The notes beneath the pieces were generated by a model, which saw only the letters and a program-made list of their open reading frames with translations, did not search any database and had not been told where the DNA came from. From NCBI GenBank assembly GCA_026261815.1, contig JAMPIT010000484.1, positions 17,210,501 through 17,274,500 of the forward strand: a stretch of DNA of 64,000 nt, read 5' to 3'. Positions 27,001 to 40,000 of this stretch are shown here, one piece after another; position 1 is the first letter of the stretch; every line of letters starts with the position of its first letter. Both the position numbers and the translations under genes were made by a program. The stretch comes from Monarcha castaneiventris obscurior. Its lineage: Eukaryota; Chordata; Aves; Passeriformes; Monarchidae.

Positions 27001-28884
27001 ATGGGAGATGTCCAGCTGAACCTAGTTTAATTTCTCTTTATCTTTGGAATTGTTTGGGTTTTCCTTGGTGTCTTTGTGCAGTGCTCTTGCCCAGCAGTTT
27101 GTTGCAGAGTCCAAACTTAGTGTGCTCAGTTTCTGCGTTGGTTTGAGCAGGTGCTGCTGGCAGAAGAGGTTCCTGCCTTTCCCTTGTGCTGGTGAAAGGG
27201 AAAAGAGTGGTGGTCCTGCAGATTCCACATCCAGCCTGGAAACTGAGCCAGGTGGAAACTGGCCTCTTGTGTGTCTCTTGTTACATTCCTTTAATGTGTG
27301 TCAGGTCCCACATTCACTTCTCTGTGCACTGTAACTCTCATACCAGCACAAAGGGAAGAGAGGAGTGGGATGGGAGAGGTGGAAATGCTTCCTTGGGAAG
27401 TTACACCAGCTTAAAATGATGATGAGGCTGCTTGTGATGATGCTGTGGATCTTCAAGCAGGTTGGGGCACATCTGCCCTGTGAGGAAGAGGCAGGGAGAA
27501 ACCTCAGCCATTCCTTTCTTTACAGATTTTCCAAGTCTTTGCCAAGAGGGGAGGATGCATAAAGCTTGCAGGCCCCGTGTTGTATGATCCCTTGAGATCT
27601 TTGTGGGCCACTGAATAGGAGGAAAAGTTCACCGGTGTAGGAAGGAAGCATGATGCACTGCATTGGAGGAGGAAATACAAGCTGACATCCTGGGTTGCAC
27701 ATGTGGGTGAGGTTATTGGTTTTGTCAGATGTTTGGTTGTTTGGGCTATCATACCACTGCCTACCAGATAAGGAGAACATTTTTTCTAGGAGTCCTGCCC
27801 TTTCAAAATAAGCTGAAAGAATGGGAAGCAATGGCAAGTGAGGAGAGCAGGAGACTTGAAGAGACTAGAGAAGCCTCCTCTAAAAGCAGCAGTGTTTATG
27901 TAACAGCTTATTCATGTAAATAAGATAAGCTGTGATTTTTACCTTGAAGCATCTGGTGAGGTGACCATTCAGTGACAGTGTGTAGGCAGGTGGGACAAGA
28001 GGGCTGGAAAGCTGCAGATCTCTCTCCTTGTTCTCTGAAACATTTTTGACCATAAATGATGAAAGTCTTTGGTCTAACAAGAGGAGGAAGCAGCCAGACA
28101 ATGTAAAACCTGGGAAAGGTGTGTGTTTTTCCTTATTTACTTGCTAGAGTGCTTAGTAACGGAAAGAAGTAACTAGACTGAGACTATGGCTTTTCACATC
28201 TCTTGAAGCCTTTGACTCAAGACAAGGTGCAAGAGTGACTTTAATCAAGAGGTGGAAACTCAGGGACCTGTGATTAGATCTCAGTAGATGCTGGCCTTCA
28301 ATATGCTGTGGGCAGGGTTAAGAACATAACCTAAAATACAAATGATGAGCTTTTCAATGTGACCTGCTAAACTGAGTATTTAGCAAGCAAATTTGTTTTT
28401 CTTGTCCCTGTAACTTAAAATAAGCGTGGCTGTGCTAAGAGCTCTTTGGAGATGCCTCTGAATCTCATCCAAAGCACTAAATTGCTGCTTAATTTATGCC
28501 TCCTCAGTTTGAGCCCAGGTTTCTGAAGATGAATTTTAAGGATGACCCTGGAGCCTGAGCAGGGGTGGTGCGTGTGGCTGGTGAAGGTGCTCCCACAGCA
28601 CCAGTGCCTTGCCTTGTGTTGTCTGGGCTGGGTTGAAGGCTGGTGGGTGTGTGCTCCTGGGCTGAGGCAGATGGACAGCTGCATGTGCCCCTGGCAGGAC
28701 TGCCTTGTAGGGAGATGTGCCGGCTGTTTCTGGGAAGGCTCCTGGGGCCGGTGGCTCCTGCAAGCCTGGCCCTCAGGGCTGGGGACGTGCACGCCTGGCT
28801 TTTTCCCTGGGTGCCTTTTAGTGCCTGTATAAATACCAGCAGGCTTCAGATGCATTGCAGATTCTGGCCCTTCTTTTAAGCCCA

Positions 28885-29110
28885 AGTCATAAATAGGTTG
28901 GTGCTCGCTTGTGGGTCCGGCGGAGCTGTCATTAGAAATGATGTCATGATTAAACTCGGTGTCGTGACGGCTTTCCTGCCGTGCTTCCCTCCCAGGTCTT
29001 GTTTCTCTGCTCTCTTCAGGAGCATCACAGGTGCCAGGTGAGATACATTTAGGCCCTGGAAAAAAGTTAATTTAGCAGAACTCGCTATGAAGTGGTGCTT
29101 CTTACGGTGA
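28885..29110. promoter_or_regulatory. Candidate conserved enhancer in DAG1 intron 1
   Basis: A compact block that differs from its surroundings: it contains the inverted pair TCATTAGAAATGATG (28931-28945), then GTCATGATTAAAC and GTCGTGACGG within 35 bases. These resemble homeodomain (ATTA/TAAT) and CRE/AP-1-like (TGACG) sites. It continues with GTTAATTTAGCAGAACTCG near 29068. The inference is from motif density only. Confidence 0.25.
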
Positions 29111-32100
29111 GACAGACCAGCCACAGTCTGTCTTCTCCTTTTGATGCCGACACTGATTGTGCTCGCTCTGCTTCCCAGGGAGCCTGTCCCGGCTGCAGCA
29201 CAGCTCTGCACTAGATTTTATAGTTAGTGCTCTTTGGAATAAGTGTCATTTTAAAAGTATCCAGCCAAGAAAGAACACAAGATGTAATTCCAGTGACGTT
29301 TGTGGATTTTTTTGTTTGGATTTTTTTTTCCTCCAGAAGGACAGCAGTTTCTATTAAAGGGAATTGGCAGTGCCTGGCCTTTAGCCCTGGGTGGGAGATG
29401 AGCTTTGAGGGTTCATCCCTTCGCTGCAGGGCCGAGGTGGTTTTCTGAACTCCTCAAACAGTGCAAAGCTCAAATCAAGCCATTCCTTGCACATCCGATA
29501 TTTTTGTAGTTAACCTGTGAAGCTTTTGTGTACGAACCAGAGGTCCTGGGAAGGTATGAGAAACAAGCTATTTTTACTCCATCACAAATAGGGCTTGGCA
29601 TGTTTATTTTAGACTCCGGAGCTGCTCAGGCCACTGTGGGGTTTTTTATAGTCTTCTACTGTTACTGTCAGATTCAAAAATGAACTTGAACTCTGGAAAT
29701 CACAGGAAAATAGGGTGCCCCGGTGTACTTGGCTCCAGTGAGGCTCTGAGGAAGCTGCAGGGAGGAGTCGCCTGTGTCCTGCAGTGTGCCAGTCTTGGGG
29801 TCTCCTGCATACCAGAGAAGTCTTTTCTGAGCCACCAGCTGTCCATGGACTACGTGCCCTTCTATTGCATCAACTGCCCTGCAGAGGAACAGTTCCCTTG
29901 CTGGGTGTCCTAACTGCATCTGTAAAATGTCCACAGCTGAATAACTTGAGGAGCTGGGGGCAAGAGCAGAGCTTGGCCATGAGGTGAGCAATGCTGCAGA
30001 AGGTTTGAGTTGCCAGGTCACCAGCATAGCTTTGAATAATTTTTTTTTTTTGCTGCAGACAAGCTCACCAGGCAGCAGGAGGTGAAATTAATGAGACCGG
30101 CTCATTTTCCTCCTGCCACCAGAGTCTGAAAAGGGAAAGATTTAGGTCAGTCCTGCTCAAAGAGTGGGAGGATGCATGGAGGGCCCTGTCCCTGTCCCTG
30201 CATGGCCAACTCTCTGCTCCTGCTGACGTGGTGTGGTTTAGGAGTGTCCCTTTAATTGCAGGTGTGCTTTACACAGGCATTTCCAACTTCTAAGCTCTTC
30301 ATCCCAGTTTATTATTAGAAGTAATTGAAAGTGTGGCCAGTGGTGTGTTCACCCTGTGGTGGTGTGCACAGTGTTCAGCAGTAGGTCAAATTGTGCAAAT
30401 GTGTAACACAAGCAAGCCCAGATTGTCTCTGCCCACACAGGCTTAACCTCACCACTGAGGTACCTGGTCAGCATCCAGCCCTGACCTCTGGGCTGGGGGA
30501 TCCTGCTGAGCCCCAGGCTGATCCAGCCCCTTTGGGGTGCAGGCTGGAGCTGCAGCTGATCCAAGAGGCTGCAGTGTTTATGGTGAAGCAACACTCCACC
30601 AAGAAGCCAGTCGAGTTATTGACTGTTTAATTGATTGTCTAATAAACAGCACTGGTACTAATTTCCACTAAGAGCATTTTGCACACTTAAGATTTTAAAG
30701 CTCTTCATTATTACTGCTAAATCTGACAAATGGCACTGCTGCTGAATGACAGATTTGTCACCCTTCCCTCCCATGGCACTCTGTGTTAGTGTGCAAGTCC
30801 ACCCCACTTTGTCCTCCCACAGGAAGTCTTTTGGCCACAGACCAGGTGGAGAGTCCAACAGGTTGTCTGGGGCATTCCCTGGCATCCTGGGGGTTCAGTC
30901 TGTTCTTTGGGGTCATGGCTGTCTGTAGGTGCCCCTCCTCCTACAACAGGAAAGTTGACCCTGCTTTGTTCTCTATCTTATACCTTGTTCTCCATTTTTT
31001 TCCTGTTTCAGAACCCATCTCTTCATTGCCCTTGTCCCTCCCTATTTTTGCCCAGACTCCCAGGTAACAGCCCTGTATTACTTTCTGCTCATCACTTTGA
31101 CCTCAGCTGCATCCATACCCAAACGTGGTGTTTGTGCTACACAGGAAGTTTCATCTCTCAGCCCTCTCTGACTTGGTGTCACCTCAGTGGTCTCGCAAAT
31201 CTCCACACCCCAAAGCTCCCCTACATTTATGTGGTGTGTGTTGGCTACCCTACACCAAAGACAAAAATCCCTCATACAAATCACTGCACTTCAGCCTTGA
31301 TTCCTCTCCCCGTGTCCAATTAAGCAGTTTCTTAGGTGCAATCTGCATACTAGTGCAGGAAATTAACATTTTTTTCATGGTTTTTAGGTTTACCCAGCAT
31401 CCTTACCCTGGAGCTGTTGGAACTGCTGCCATGGCTCCCTGCAGAGGTCCCAGCTAGCCATGGCCAGCAGTGCTCCATCAGGACCTCCTGGTTACAGCTG
31501 TCCCTGAAGAATTTACAGCCTAAGCTGTAAGGATGGGAAAGGAGATAGAGGGGTCATATAGCCCTGCTCCTGCTGAGCAGTCACAGAGCTCCTCTAAGCT
31601 GATTTAGCTGATAGTGGTGAGAAGCACTGGCAGGCACTTACCTGCCCCAGGTACCTGGCCTGGCAGGCATGTGTTCTCCCCAGCTCCCCAAAGCACTGAT
31701 GGAGATAGCTGCAGTACCCTGGGGGTGTTTTCCCCCTCTCAATTTCAAGAGCTTGATGAGCAGGAGGGGTTTGTGGTGAGGACTGGGCTTTCAGCTTGGT
31801 TGTTATCTGTTTGGTTGACTTAAGTCAACCAAAGTCTGGCTTTCAAAAATAAGTGAGGCAGCCAGGCTCGGAGTGTCTGTTCTGTTCTCCAAACAAAACA
31901 CAAGCTTGGCCACAGTGCTGTGTGTTTTGGATTAAGCAGGCCTGAATTTATTTGTCAATATTAATATTTGTGTACTGTAAAGAGCCAGTGGAGGTCTGTG
32001 CTCTGAAGGTTAAGCTGTGTTTTGTTGGTATTTGGTGCTCAAGGACCTGTATCCATAATGGGATGGGTGCTGGAGAGCAGGATCTGCCCTTACCCTGCTG

Positions 32101-32523
32101 TTTGCTGATGCTTTGGACCTTCCAAAAGCACAGCTGCTGTGTCTGGGTTTTCCCTTCTGCAAGAGGGTTCAATACTCCTGTGAATGCAGTGTGTCTGGGT
32201 TGAAGTGCATGGGTTGAGGTCTGTGCATGGACAGGATACCCAGGTTAGGACACAGGATGATCCATTTTCCCTGTGCCTGCTTCTTTGCAGTGTCTTTAGA
32301 GGAGCAGGGCCTTCGGGGAGCTTTGGCATGTCTGCAGTGTAGTTGGCTTGTTACGTGCAGTACTGGTGTCCTGGCAGCCCTGCTCACTGCTCAAACGGAG
32401 CTCCCAGAAATTGCTGCCAGTGGAACGTACTGTGGCTTTGTCAATGACAAAAATACCTAGTTCACGAGAGAGTTACTTTGCATGCAGAGTTACTGGTGTA
32501 TTTTCTTTTGCTTATTGGCCTGT

Positions 32524-32636
32524 AAAAAAAAAAAAAAAGTTAGATTTGAAAATAAACCCATTGTTGCTGGTTTGTGAATAAAGATGTTTTAATCCACAGG
32601 ATTTGGTAGAGACCTGATGTTATAATACAGAATAAA
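32524..32636 (+). other. A run followed by three AATAAA hexamers
   Basis: An A run from about 32524 to 32538 is followed by AATAAA at 32551-32556, 32577-32582 and 32631-32636. This could be the 3' end of an intronic transcript on the plus strand, or AT-rich DNA by chance. No exon upstream of it is recognised. Confidence 0.25.
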
Positions 32637-33699
32637 TGTGTTTGTAGAAAAGCACCTGAAAAAGACCTAAAAGTGATTCTATGCCATACCCTAGGTAGCA
32701 CAACACAGTTTTAAAAACCAGCAGCAATTTTGACTGGCAGCCTGCAGGTCTAAAATGTGAAGCAGTGCACTGCACTTGACTAATATAATAAATTTTGAAA
32801 CAAAGTGATTTAAAATATTTATTTATAGAAAATATATTCAGGGACTGGAATGCAACTACACTAACGCTTAATATATTCCTGGAAGAGTTGTGTGGCTGGT
32901 CAGCGTTTGTTTTCCAAACTCTATTTTCAGCTCTTCCAAACGTTTCCATAGGTGTTTTGGACAGCTTTTCCCTGGCGTGCTGCAGCCCATGGCTGCTGCC
33001 AGCAGATTGGGAGAGCCAGTGTGTGACAGAAGGGCTCTGTGCTGACCCCCCACCACGGGAAATTTGCTGCTCTTGCCCGACAGTCCCAGAGCAGGATGCT
33101 GGGGGGGCTGTGATCTCCTTCCCCACCTGGCATGGGGCCCTTTCCCCGGGACAGGTGCAGCTGTGCGCTTAACCTTTGTTGCCAGAGGAATTCAGCCCTT
33201 CTGCCAAATGCCTCATTCTTCCTTTCCTGGGATGATCCAGCCTGTCCTCTGCTGAAACGGCCCTTCCCAGGGTCCTGGGTGACAGGGTCTCTCCTCCTGT
33301 GGCTCAGGGTGACCACACACACTTGTCCTCCTCATGCACCCTTGAGCAATTTGATTTATTTCTTTTATTTCCCATGTTTGCTGCGTCGGCTTCACCCTGG
33401 CTTTTCCCATCCTCCTGATTTCCTCAAAACTGGGAACATGTCAGGTGCATTTTTTTCAACAGAATATCCCTAAGGGCAACTCTTAAATAATCCTCTCGAG
33501 GAAGAGGAATCCAGAAGGGTTGGGGGAGAGTGTCCATAGCCACCTTATTGCTTGCAGCCTCAAGACCTGGCAGGAGTTGAAATCGATGTGTGTGTCGCTC
33601 CCGCAGAATAAACAGCCTTGCGAGGACTTTGGCAAGCAGAGCCGGAGCCGTCTCTCCAAGGCCAGGGTATAGTTTGTTTTCTGGGACAAAGACTACTTA

Positions 33700-34030
33700 G
33701 ACATCTGGATTGCATTGGGGATTTTAGGGGAAAGACAAATTATTAGTTTGCTGTGAATGGAGAATGACTCTGATTGCTCTGCGAGCGTGCTTTTGCCAGC
33801 TCACTGCTGCACGGGCTCCATCCACGTTGTCGTGCTTCAGAAAGAGAAACAGCAACTGTGGAGGCTGCTGGCTGTGTCCTGGGAACGGGGGGCTGAGCAG
33901 ACCTTTCCCGACCTTCTGGTGCTCTGAGAAAACATGCTCATTTTATGGGCAGTTAATTTATAGAAAGTTCCTGTTTAAATTTCCTCCAAGGGCCGTAAAA
34001 CCGGAGGACAGCTGCACGCATTAGCTGGCT
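33700..34030. promoter_or_regulatory. Candidate regulatory block in DAG1 intron 1
   Basis: AT-rich motif clusters such as GACAAATTATTAGTTTGC (33734-33751), GGCAGTTAATTTATAG (33949-33964) and GCATTAGCTGGCTAATC (34018-34034, an imperfect inverted repeat of TTAGC/GCTAA around TGG) lie within 330 bases of non-repetitive DNA. This looks like a homeodomain-rich enhancer, but no comparison was possible. Confidence 0.25.
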
Positions 34031-37000
34031 AATCAAACACTGCTCACCCCTGGCTTGCCCTCCCCTTCTCCTCAGCACCACTAACTTTGGGCTCCTTCAC
34101 GTGAGTGTGGCAGCTTTGGGAAATACACTCAAAAACAGTCTGTAGAGGAGTGGCTGGTGCTCCCAGGGTTTGGGGTGTCCTTTTGGAGCTACAGGTCTTG
34201 GGACTGGGCTCTTCCCCAGAAGCGTCCAGGGTCAGTCAAATTTTGTATTGCACTCTCCCTGATTTATAAAGGCTCTGCTGTGCTCTCTGCCCTAAGGAGT
34301 GGTGCTGCCTGCCATGGAAATATCCACCCTGGGCTTAAATAAAACTTTTTTGCTCATCTTCCAGGCTTGGGGAAAGCTGCAATTGTTTCCTGCTGCCTCC
34401 TCCCTCCTTCCCCAAAGACTGCAAATAAGTAAAACCTCATAGACTTGTTTGCAGTTGTGTGCGAGTTCATCTTTTGGTGAAAGGAGATCATTTTAGATGG
34501 GTGCTGGGGCACTCCAGAAACGCGACTTTGCCTTGGCTCCCCACAGCAACCAGCCTGATAGGATTTCAGTATGGGTATGTGCTCTAATAAACTTGATCCT
34601 AATAGCTAATTTTGATCTAGTTTGACAGAGAGGTTGGGAGCTTAGACACTGAATCTCTTAAGAGCTCCTCAGAGCTGCTTTTTCCTATTCTGACAACAAG
34701 CAGGCTCATGTTCCACCCTCTGCTATAATTGTACCGATTTATTTTCCATCATCTTCTCTCTGTGTTACAACTAATGATGAAAAGGAGAAACTCCTAGCCC
34801 ATGTGCAGGACTGAAAACCAGAACTAAACTCCTGCTCTTACCCTCCCAGCAGTATCCGCTGCTGCTCCAAACAGCTGACCTGCCTGCTCTCCCTGCTTCC
34901 TGTGCTCATCAGCTGCAGGGAAGGCAGCAGAGCTGTCTCTCTTTTGGAGAAGTCGGTGTGTTTTCACCCTTATCTCCCTTGTGTTCTAGGGAGTGGTTGA
35001 CCAGTGCAGAAAATTACTTTGGCTGTGTGGCTGCAGGCTGCAGAGAGTTTTTCGGAGCCCCCTGCTTTATCTGCCAGGAATTTAATAGAGGTATGATGGC
35101 AGGAAAGAGCAAAGGTGAGCATGTAACACCCATTACAAGTTTCTGAACCTTCAAGGGCTCCTGCAATAAACCCCTTCAGCAGATTGCCCAATGTGATGCA
35201 AGAAAACTGGCCTGATATCTCTTCATTTTGTTTAAGCTGGGGCCTGTTTCCCTTCCTTTAAATCTCCTCTGCAGCAGTCGGGGAAAAAATGCTGCTGATA
35301 GAAATGCCAGGAATGTGAACAGCAGGTGGGGACTGGCAGATGTACTTATCAATCACGACAGGCTGACGAGTGGTTTATTCCTCTAAAGAGCTACTGTTTG
35401 CCTCTGGCTTGGTTTACTTCTGTCTTCTCCAACTCCCTCCAGCCTCTGCCGAGGTTCAAGTTAAGAGCAGGGTAGATTTCCAGGTTTTCTGGAGCATGCC
35501 ATGCTTGGTGCAGGACTCCCTGTGCCAGGAGGCCAGAAGAAGGGGAGGCCAGGGGCAGACCCGGTAGATCACGCTGGAAGAGTTGCAGCAGCACATCTCG
35601 TCAATAATATGCCACATCTCAGGGATGGGATTTGGGAAGTCTTGCTTCCATGGTGCCCAAGCAGAAGACAGACTCGATTAGTTAATTGAATTTGCTGCTC
35701 TGTTGCTTTTCAAAACATGACTTCATATCTCAAAGGAGTCTAGAGTTATTTCAGTGGACAAAACCCTGTTTTAAGGAGGTGGTGCTTTGAGGAGATCACT
35801 TGCATTTTTGAGTGAGAAGACTGACACTCTGGATTGCAGATCTGCCCCTGTGAAAAGGGGAGCAGGATCCTCTGTTCATCGAGGGTTCAGAGAGATTGAG
35901 CCATGGTTTGGTGTGGCTGCTGCTGATTTTCTGAGCACCTTTCACTTCATATGGAAATGCCTCTTTGTAACAGGGCAACCCGATTTACATGAAATAACAG
36001 GCTGAATGGGGAAAAGCCTTTATCTGTTGATCTCTAAGCAGCTTTCCCGGGAGTGTTGGCAGTGTATGTTACAAGCAGAGCAAACCTGCCGTCACAAACG
36101 ACATTATGGATGCTTTTCCCTCCCAGCTTTCATTCTGGCTGCTGTGCTTGTGTCAGAATTCGTGTGTTATCCCAGTGCTTCGGATCCACTCCATTTCTGT
36201 GCACTGGTCCTTGCAAAGCCCAGAATAAGCCATAGGCTTGCAGGTGATGTGATTAGACCTCTCCTTCAATGGCTTGCAGGTATTTTCCCTGGCTACTTCA
36301 GCTGGTGTGGATCTTGCTGTTGTCTGCAGCGCTCCGGGCACCCAGCTCCAGTTCACAGTGATTTTCCTTTGTAGGGACATTGCTGATGTAGATAGTTGAT
36401 ATCTTTAAGAAAAATGAAGGCACATCTGCCCCAAGCCTTCTTATCAGTTTTTCTTCAGATTGTTTCTTGGTTCTGTGAAAGAGCAGTGGAAGAAAGAAAT
36501 AGCTTTCCCAAGGAGTAAGCACAGTGAGAATAAGGGAGCAGGCAGGACCACAACACAAAATAAAGATCTCAGAAACATCCCTTTTCCCAGCAGCAAAATG
36601 CTCTTCTCAAACTCTGCTCACAGGGCACCACCTTGGCTAAAGGGGGCTTGTGTTGGGAGGCGCTGCCTTCAGATTTTCGAGCAGTTGAGCAGCAGTTGAA
36701 GCAGCAATTCCAGTCGCAGCGCCATTCCCAGCGCTACCTGACCGCATCCTGCCTGGAGCACCTTGCCCCTGGCCTGTGGACTCTGGCATCCAGCCTGCTT
36801 CCGCTGCCGTGCCCAGCTCCCAACGGGAAGTGGGTCAGATGGTGAATAATGTTCCCATGGAGCTGCCTCCAAGGGCAGTTGGAGCGGGGGCTGTGCCGGA
36901 GCAGGGCGTAGCAGCAGAAACCAGGGAGCGCGCACGTCCAGATGCCACGAGCCCCACAGCACATTCCCCAGGAGTTGCCTCCCACTTGCAGTGATTTGGC

Positions 37001-40000
37001 CAGAGCTCCCTGGTGCAGGACTTGGCTAAATCAACTCCCATTTGGAATGGATTCAAGCTCGCACTTTGGGTGTGGGGTGGCCTGCTTTAGCTGCTGGGGC
37101 AGTTTTGCCTCCACAGGGCAGCGTGGAGCAGTGGTGTCTGGGTGACACCGGTCACACTACCTGCCACAGAGACTGTCTGGAGCGAGTTTAACTCTTGAAC
37201 TTAACTCCTCGCACTGGAATTTCCCATGCCTGAATTTCCATGCTGTGTCCCTGCCTCAGGCTTTGTTTCAGCTTTTCAGCAGATGCAGTTCGGCCATTTC
37301 CAAGAGTTAAAGGATTTTTTAAGAAGTTTTATTTTGTCAGTATTTAAAAACCAAACAGCCCCTAACTGCTTGCATTGAGAGATGCTTGGGTGGCACAAAG
37401 GCTGCATGGAAGGTTGGCAGCCCCGGGCTCTGATTGCAATGGATGTGCCATCTCCTCTCCCAGCAAAATGCCCTGTATCTTATGGATCTTATCAGGTTAC
37501 AGGCGTCTGCAAGGCTCCCAGTTCACCAGTGCTTTGTAGACTGGTTTTCATAGATCCTGTCCATCCAGGACCTCCTCCAGCCCGGGGCCTGAGGGGCTGA
37601 ATCATTGCTAGGAGTGGGAGGGAGGTGCTGCCACTGCCACTATCCCAGTGCTGGGAGCAGGATCCAGTCTCTCCTGGACTGCTTGCTGACAGTCATGGAT
37701 GGGTGATGGGTTTGCCTGTCCCAAAGGCAGAGAGAAGCTGGAGTAGGGGTGGAGAAAAGCAGTAAACTGGCACTTGCTGGGACCAGCTCGCGGACAACCT
37801 TAATTCTCAGGTATTTTGACTTTTTGACTCATTATTTGTAGCCTTGAGGTTTTAGTTGTTGCCTATGTTACCTAGAGCAGCATCATACTGTGTTGGGAGA
37901 GGGGGGTTTAGGCTCAGTCTACAGCAGTGAGCAAAGCTCCTGGCTGACATAAGGTCTTGAGGAATAAATGAGAGGCAGTCTGGCTGCTGCTGCCTGCAGT
38001 AGGAATCATGATCATTACCTTTGAAAGCTTTTTTTTCGTGTGTGTGGAAGGTGTCTCAGATCTATAACCTGGATTTGTTTGCTCTGAGCAGTTGACTGTG
38101 GTGATGCTGCAGTGTGGACAGTGTTGTGGTCCCTGATCAGACAGCTGCTAAGTGAGTGCTTGGTGACTGTAACTGGTAAGCCGGGTTATTTTTGGCATAG
38201 TGTCTCTGCTTTATAAGGGAGGCACTGAGCTGCTAAAACCACATTTTCCCCCTGCAACCCGTTATGAAGCTCGGAAGAGGCCAATCCAGAGTTGCTCTTC
38301 AGAGGTGGGGCTGTTGTGGAGATCCTGGCTGTGGTGTAATTTGGTTTGCTTTTTTGTTTTTTTTTAACTTTGAGCCCAGCCCCTCCAGGTGAGGAAATGG
38401 GGATTGTGACCAGGCTTTGTAAGCTGAATTACCTGTAAGTTCCCTGCGCACATCTGGGCCATTCTGCATCCTCCAAATGCCGTGCAAGGTTCAACAAGGT
38501 CCTGCAGGAGTGACCTGATCTCGCCCCTGAACCAACAATCTGTTAAAGACAGTGAGCTAAGGAAATACTGTGTAACCACTGAAGTTAATGTAAGCAGAGC
38601 AGAGCTTTGGTGCGTGCCATTGGGTACCTAATTGCTGCGCTTGCCACCTGGGGACTGGAATTGCTCTCCAGCTCTGGAACCTGAATGGGATGTACTGTGA
38701 TAAGCAGTTTAATTGTTTCCCCACATCTGCAGCAGCTCTGTAAAGCGAAGGCAAGCTGAACACACCTTCAGAGCTCCACAGCCTCCCTGCAGCTCGAGGA
38801 CTGCCTTTTTTCCTGCGGTGCTTGTGCATCTCTCTCCATAGAGCCCATATGCTCTTGCTAAACTGTTTATGTTCTCCTGTGCTGTTTGATAGCAGTGAGC
38901 CCTCAGGTTTTTCTGGGGAGTATTTCAGACTTCCTGGGATATAGGTGCAGCCATAGGAATGTGACTGTGAGAACAGCAAGGATAGCCCAGTGGGTGCCCA
39001 GTAACAGGATGCCCTCTTAAACTAATTACTGGGATTTGGACATCGCATTAGCAATGAAGGTCAGGCGAGTGCTGAGCCGAAATCAAAGTGAGAGTGACTT
39101 GGGGGGGTGGATTCAGAAGTGATTAAGGACAGATGCATTTGTCTGCTGTTACACAGCTCTCGGAACACTTAGGACTGTTGTGGGTGGCTGTTGGCTGGGA
39201 AGTGGGGCTGTTGTCATTTCTCTCCCGAGGTCATCAGCACAGACTGTGCCTGGGGCTGGGCTCTGCTCTGTTCTGGGTGCCCCAAGGCAGAGAGGGTGGT
39301 TCTGTGGGAGCAGAGCTGCAAGTAGTGGAAGCAGGGGCATAGAAGCACTGCTGTTACAAAGGGTTACACAGAGTATGTCTAACTTGGCTAAGATGTGAAG
39401 GGGAGAGTGGTTTTTGGGTGTCCAAAGCACACACAGTGAGCAAAGAAAGATGATGCTTGGCTCAGAGAGGATCAACCTATTACAAAACCCAGCTGAGTGC
39501 TGGTTTAATTTTCCTTGTTGCCTCAGAATGGCATCTGACTCTGTTTTCCTGGGGCATACATTGGAACTCTGATGACTTTGCCCCCATTCTTGAGATTCTT
39601 GCAGAAGGAGTCATCCCATGCTCCACTGTTTCTTTGCACTGGGAATGAAGTCAGTACAAGATCTGCCCCATCTTAGTCCATTTTTTCTCTTTATAACTTA
39701 AATTCATGTTTTAATCTGCCCACTTCAGTTGCCCCATCTTGCATGTCAGTGTGCAGCTGAGTCCATGCTGCTGTCCCTTCACAGCTATCCACATTGTCAC
39801 CTAGGAAGCTGTGGGACTCGGTGTCAGCCAGCTGGGCAAGCAGCTTTGGTCTCCTGTGTAAAAACTGCAATTGCAAGTCAAAATAGAGGGATGCAGCCTG
39901 TGCTCACACTATTTGAAATACACTGTAATTTAGGGGTTTTTTCCTCATAAACATTCAGGTCTTGCTTTCAATATCTCTGACCTGTACAAGATGGAGGAGG

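Larger units (their letters stand above)
24001..36000 (+). other. DAG1 intron 1, middle third: no gene recognised, possible regulatory blocks
   Basis: Unique DNA without recognisable coding potential. Candidate regulatory blocks with clustered homeodomain- and bZIP-like motifs lie at 28885-29110 and 33700-34030. A T run at about 30040-30051, an A run at about 32524-32538 and three AATAAA hexamers at 32551, 32577 and 32631 could mark a cryptic transcript end. I found no transposable element that I can name. Confidence 0.45.

Noticed and set aside
36633..36960. Gln-rich frame (EQQLKQQFQSQRHSQ) in DAG1 intron 1
   Set aside because: It suggests a coiled coil at first glance, but it is short, arises from GCAG-rich DNA, and lacks splice sites or a convincing start.
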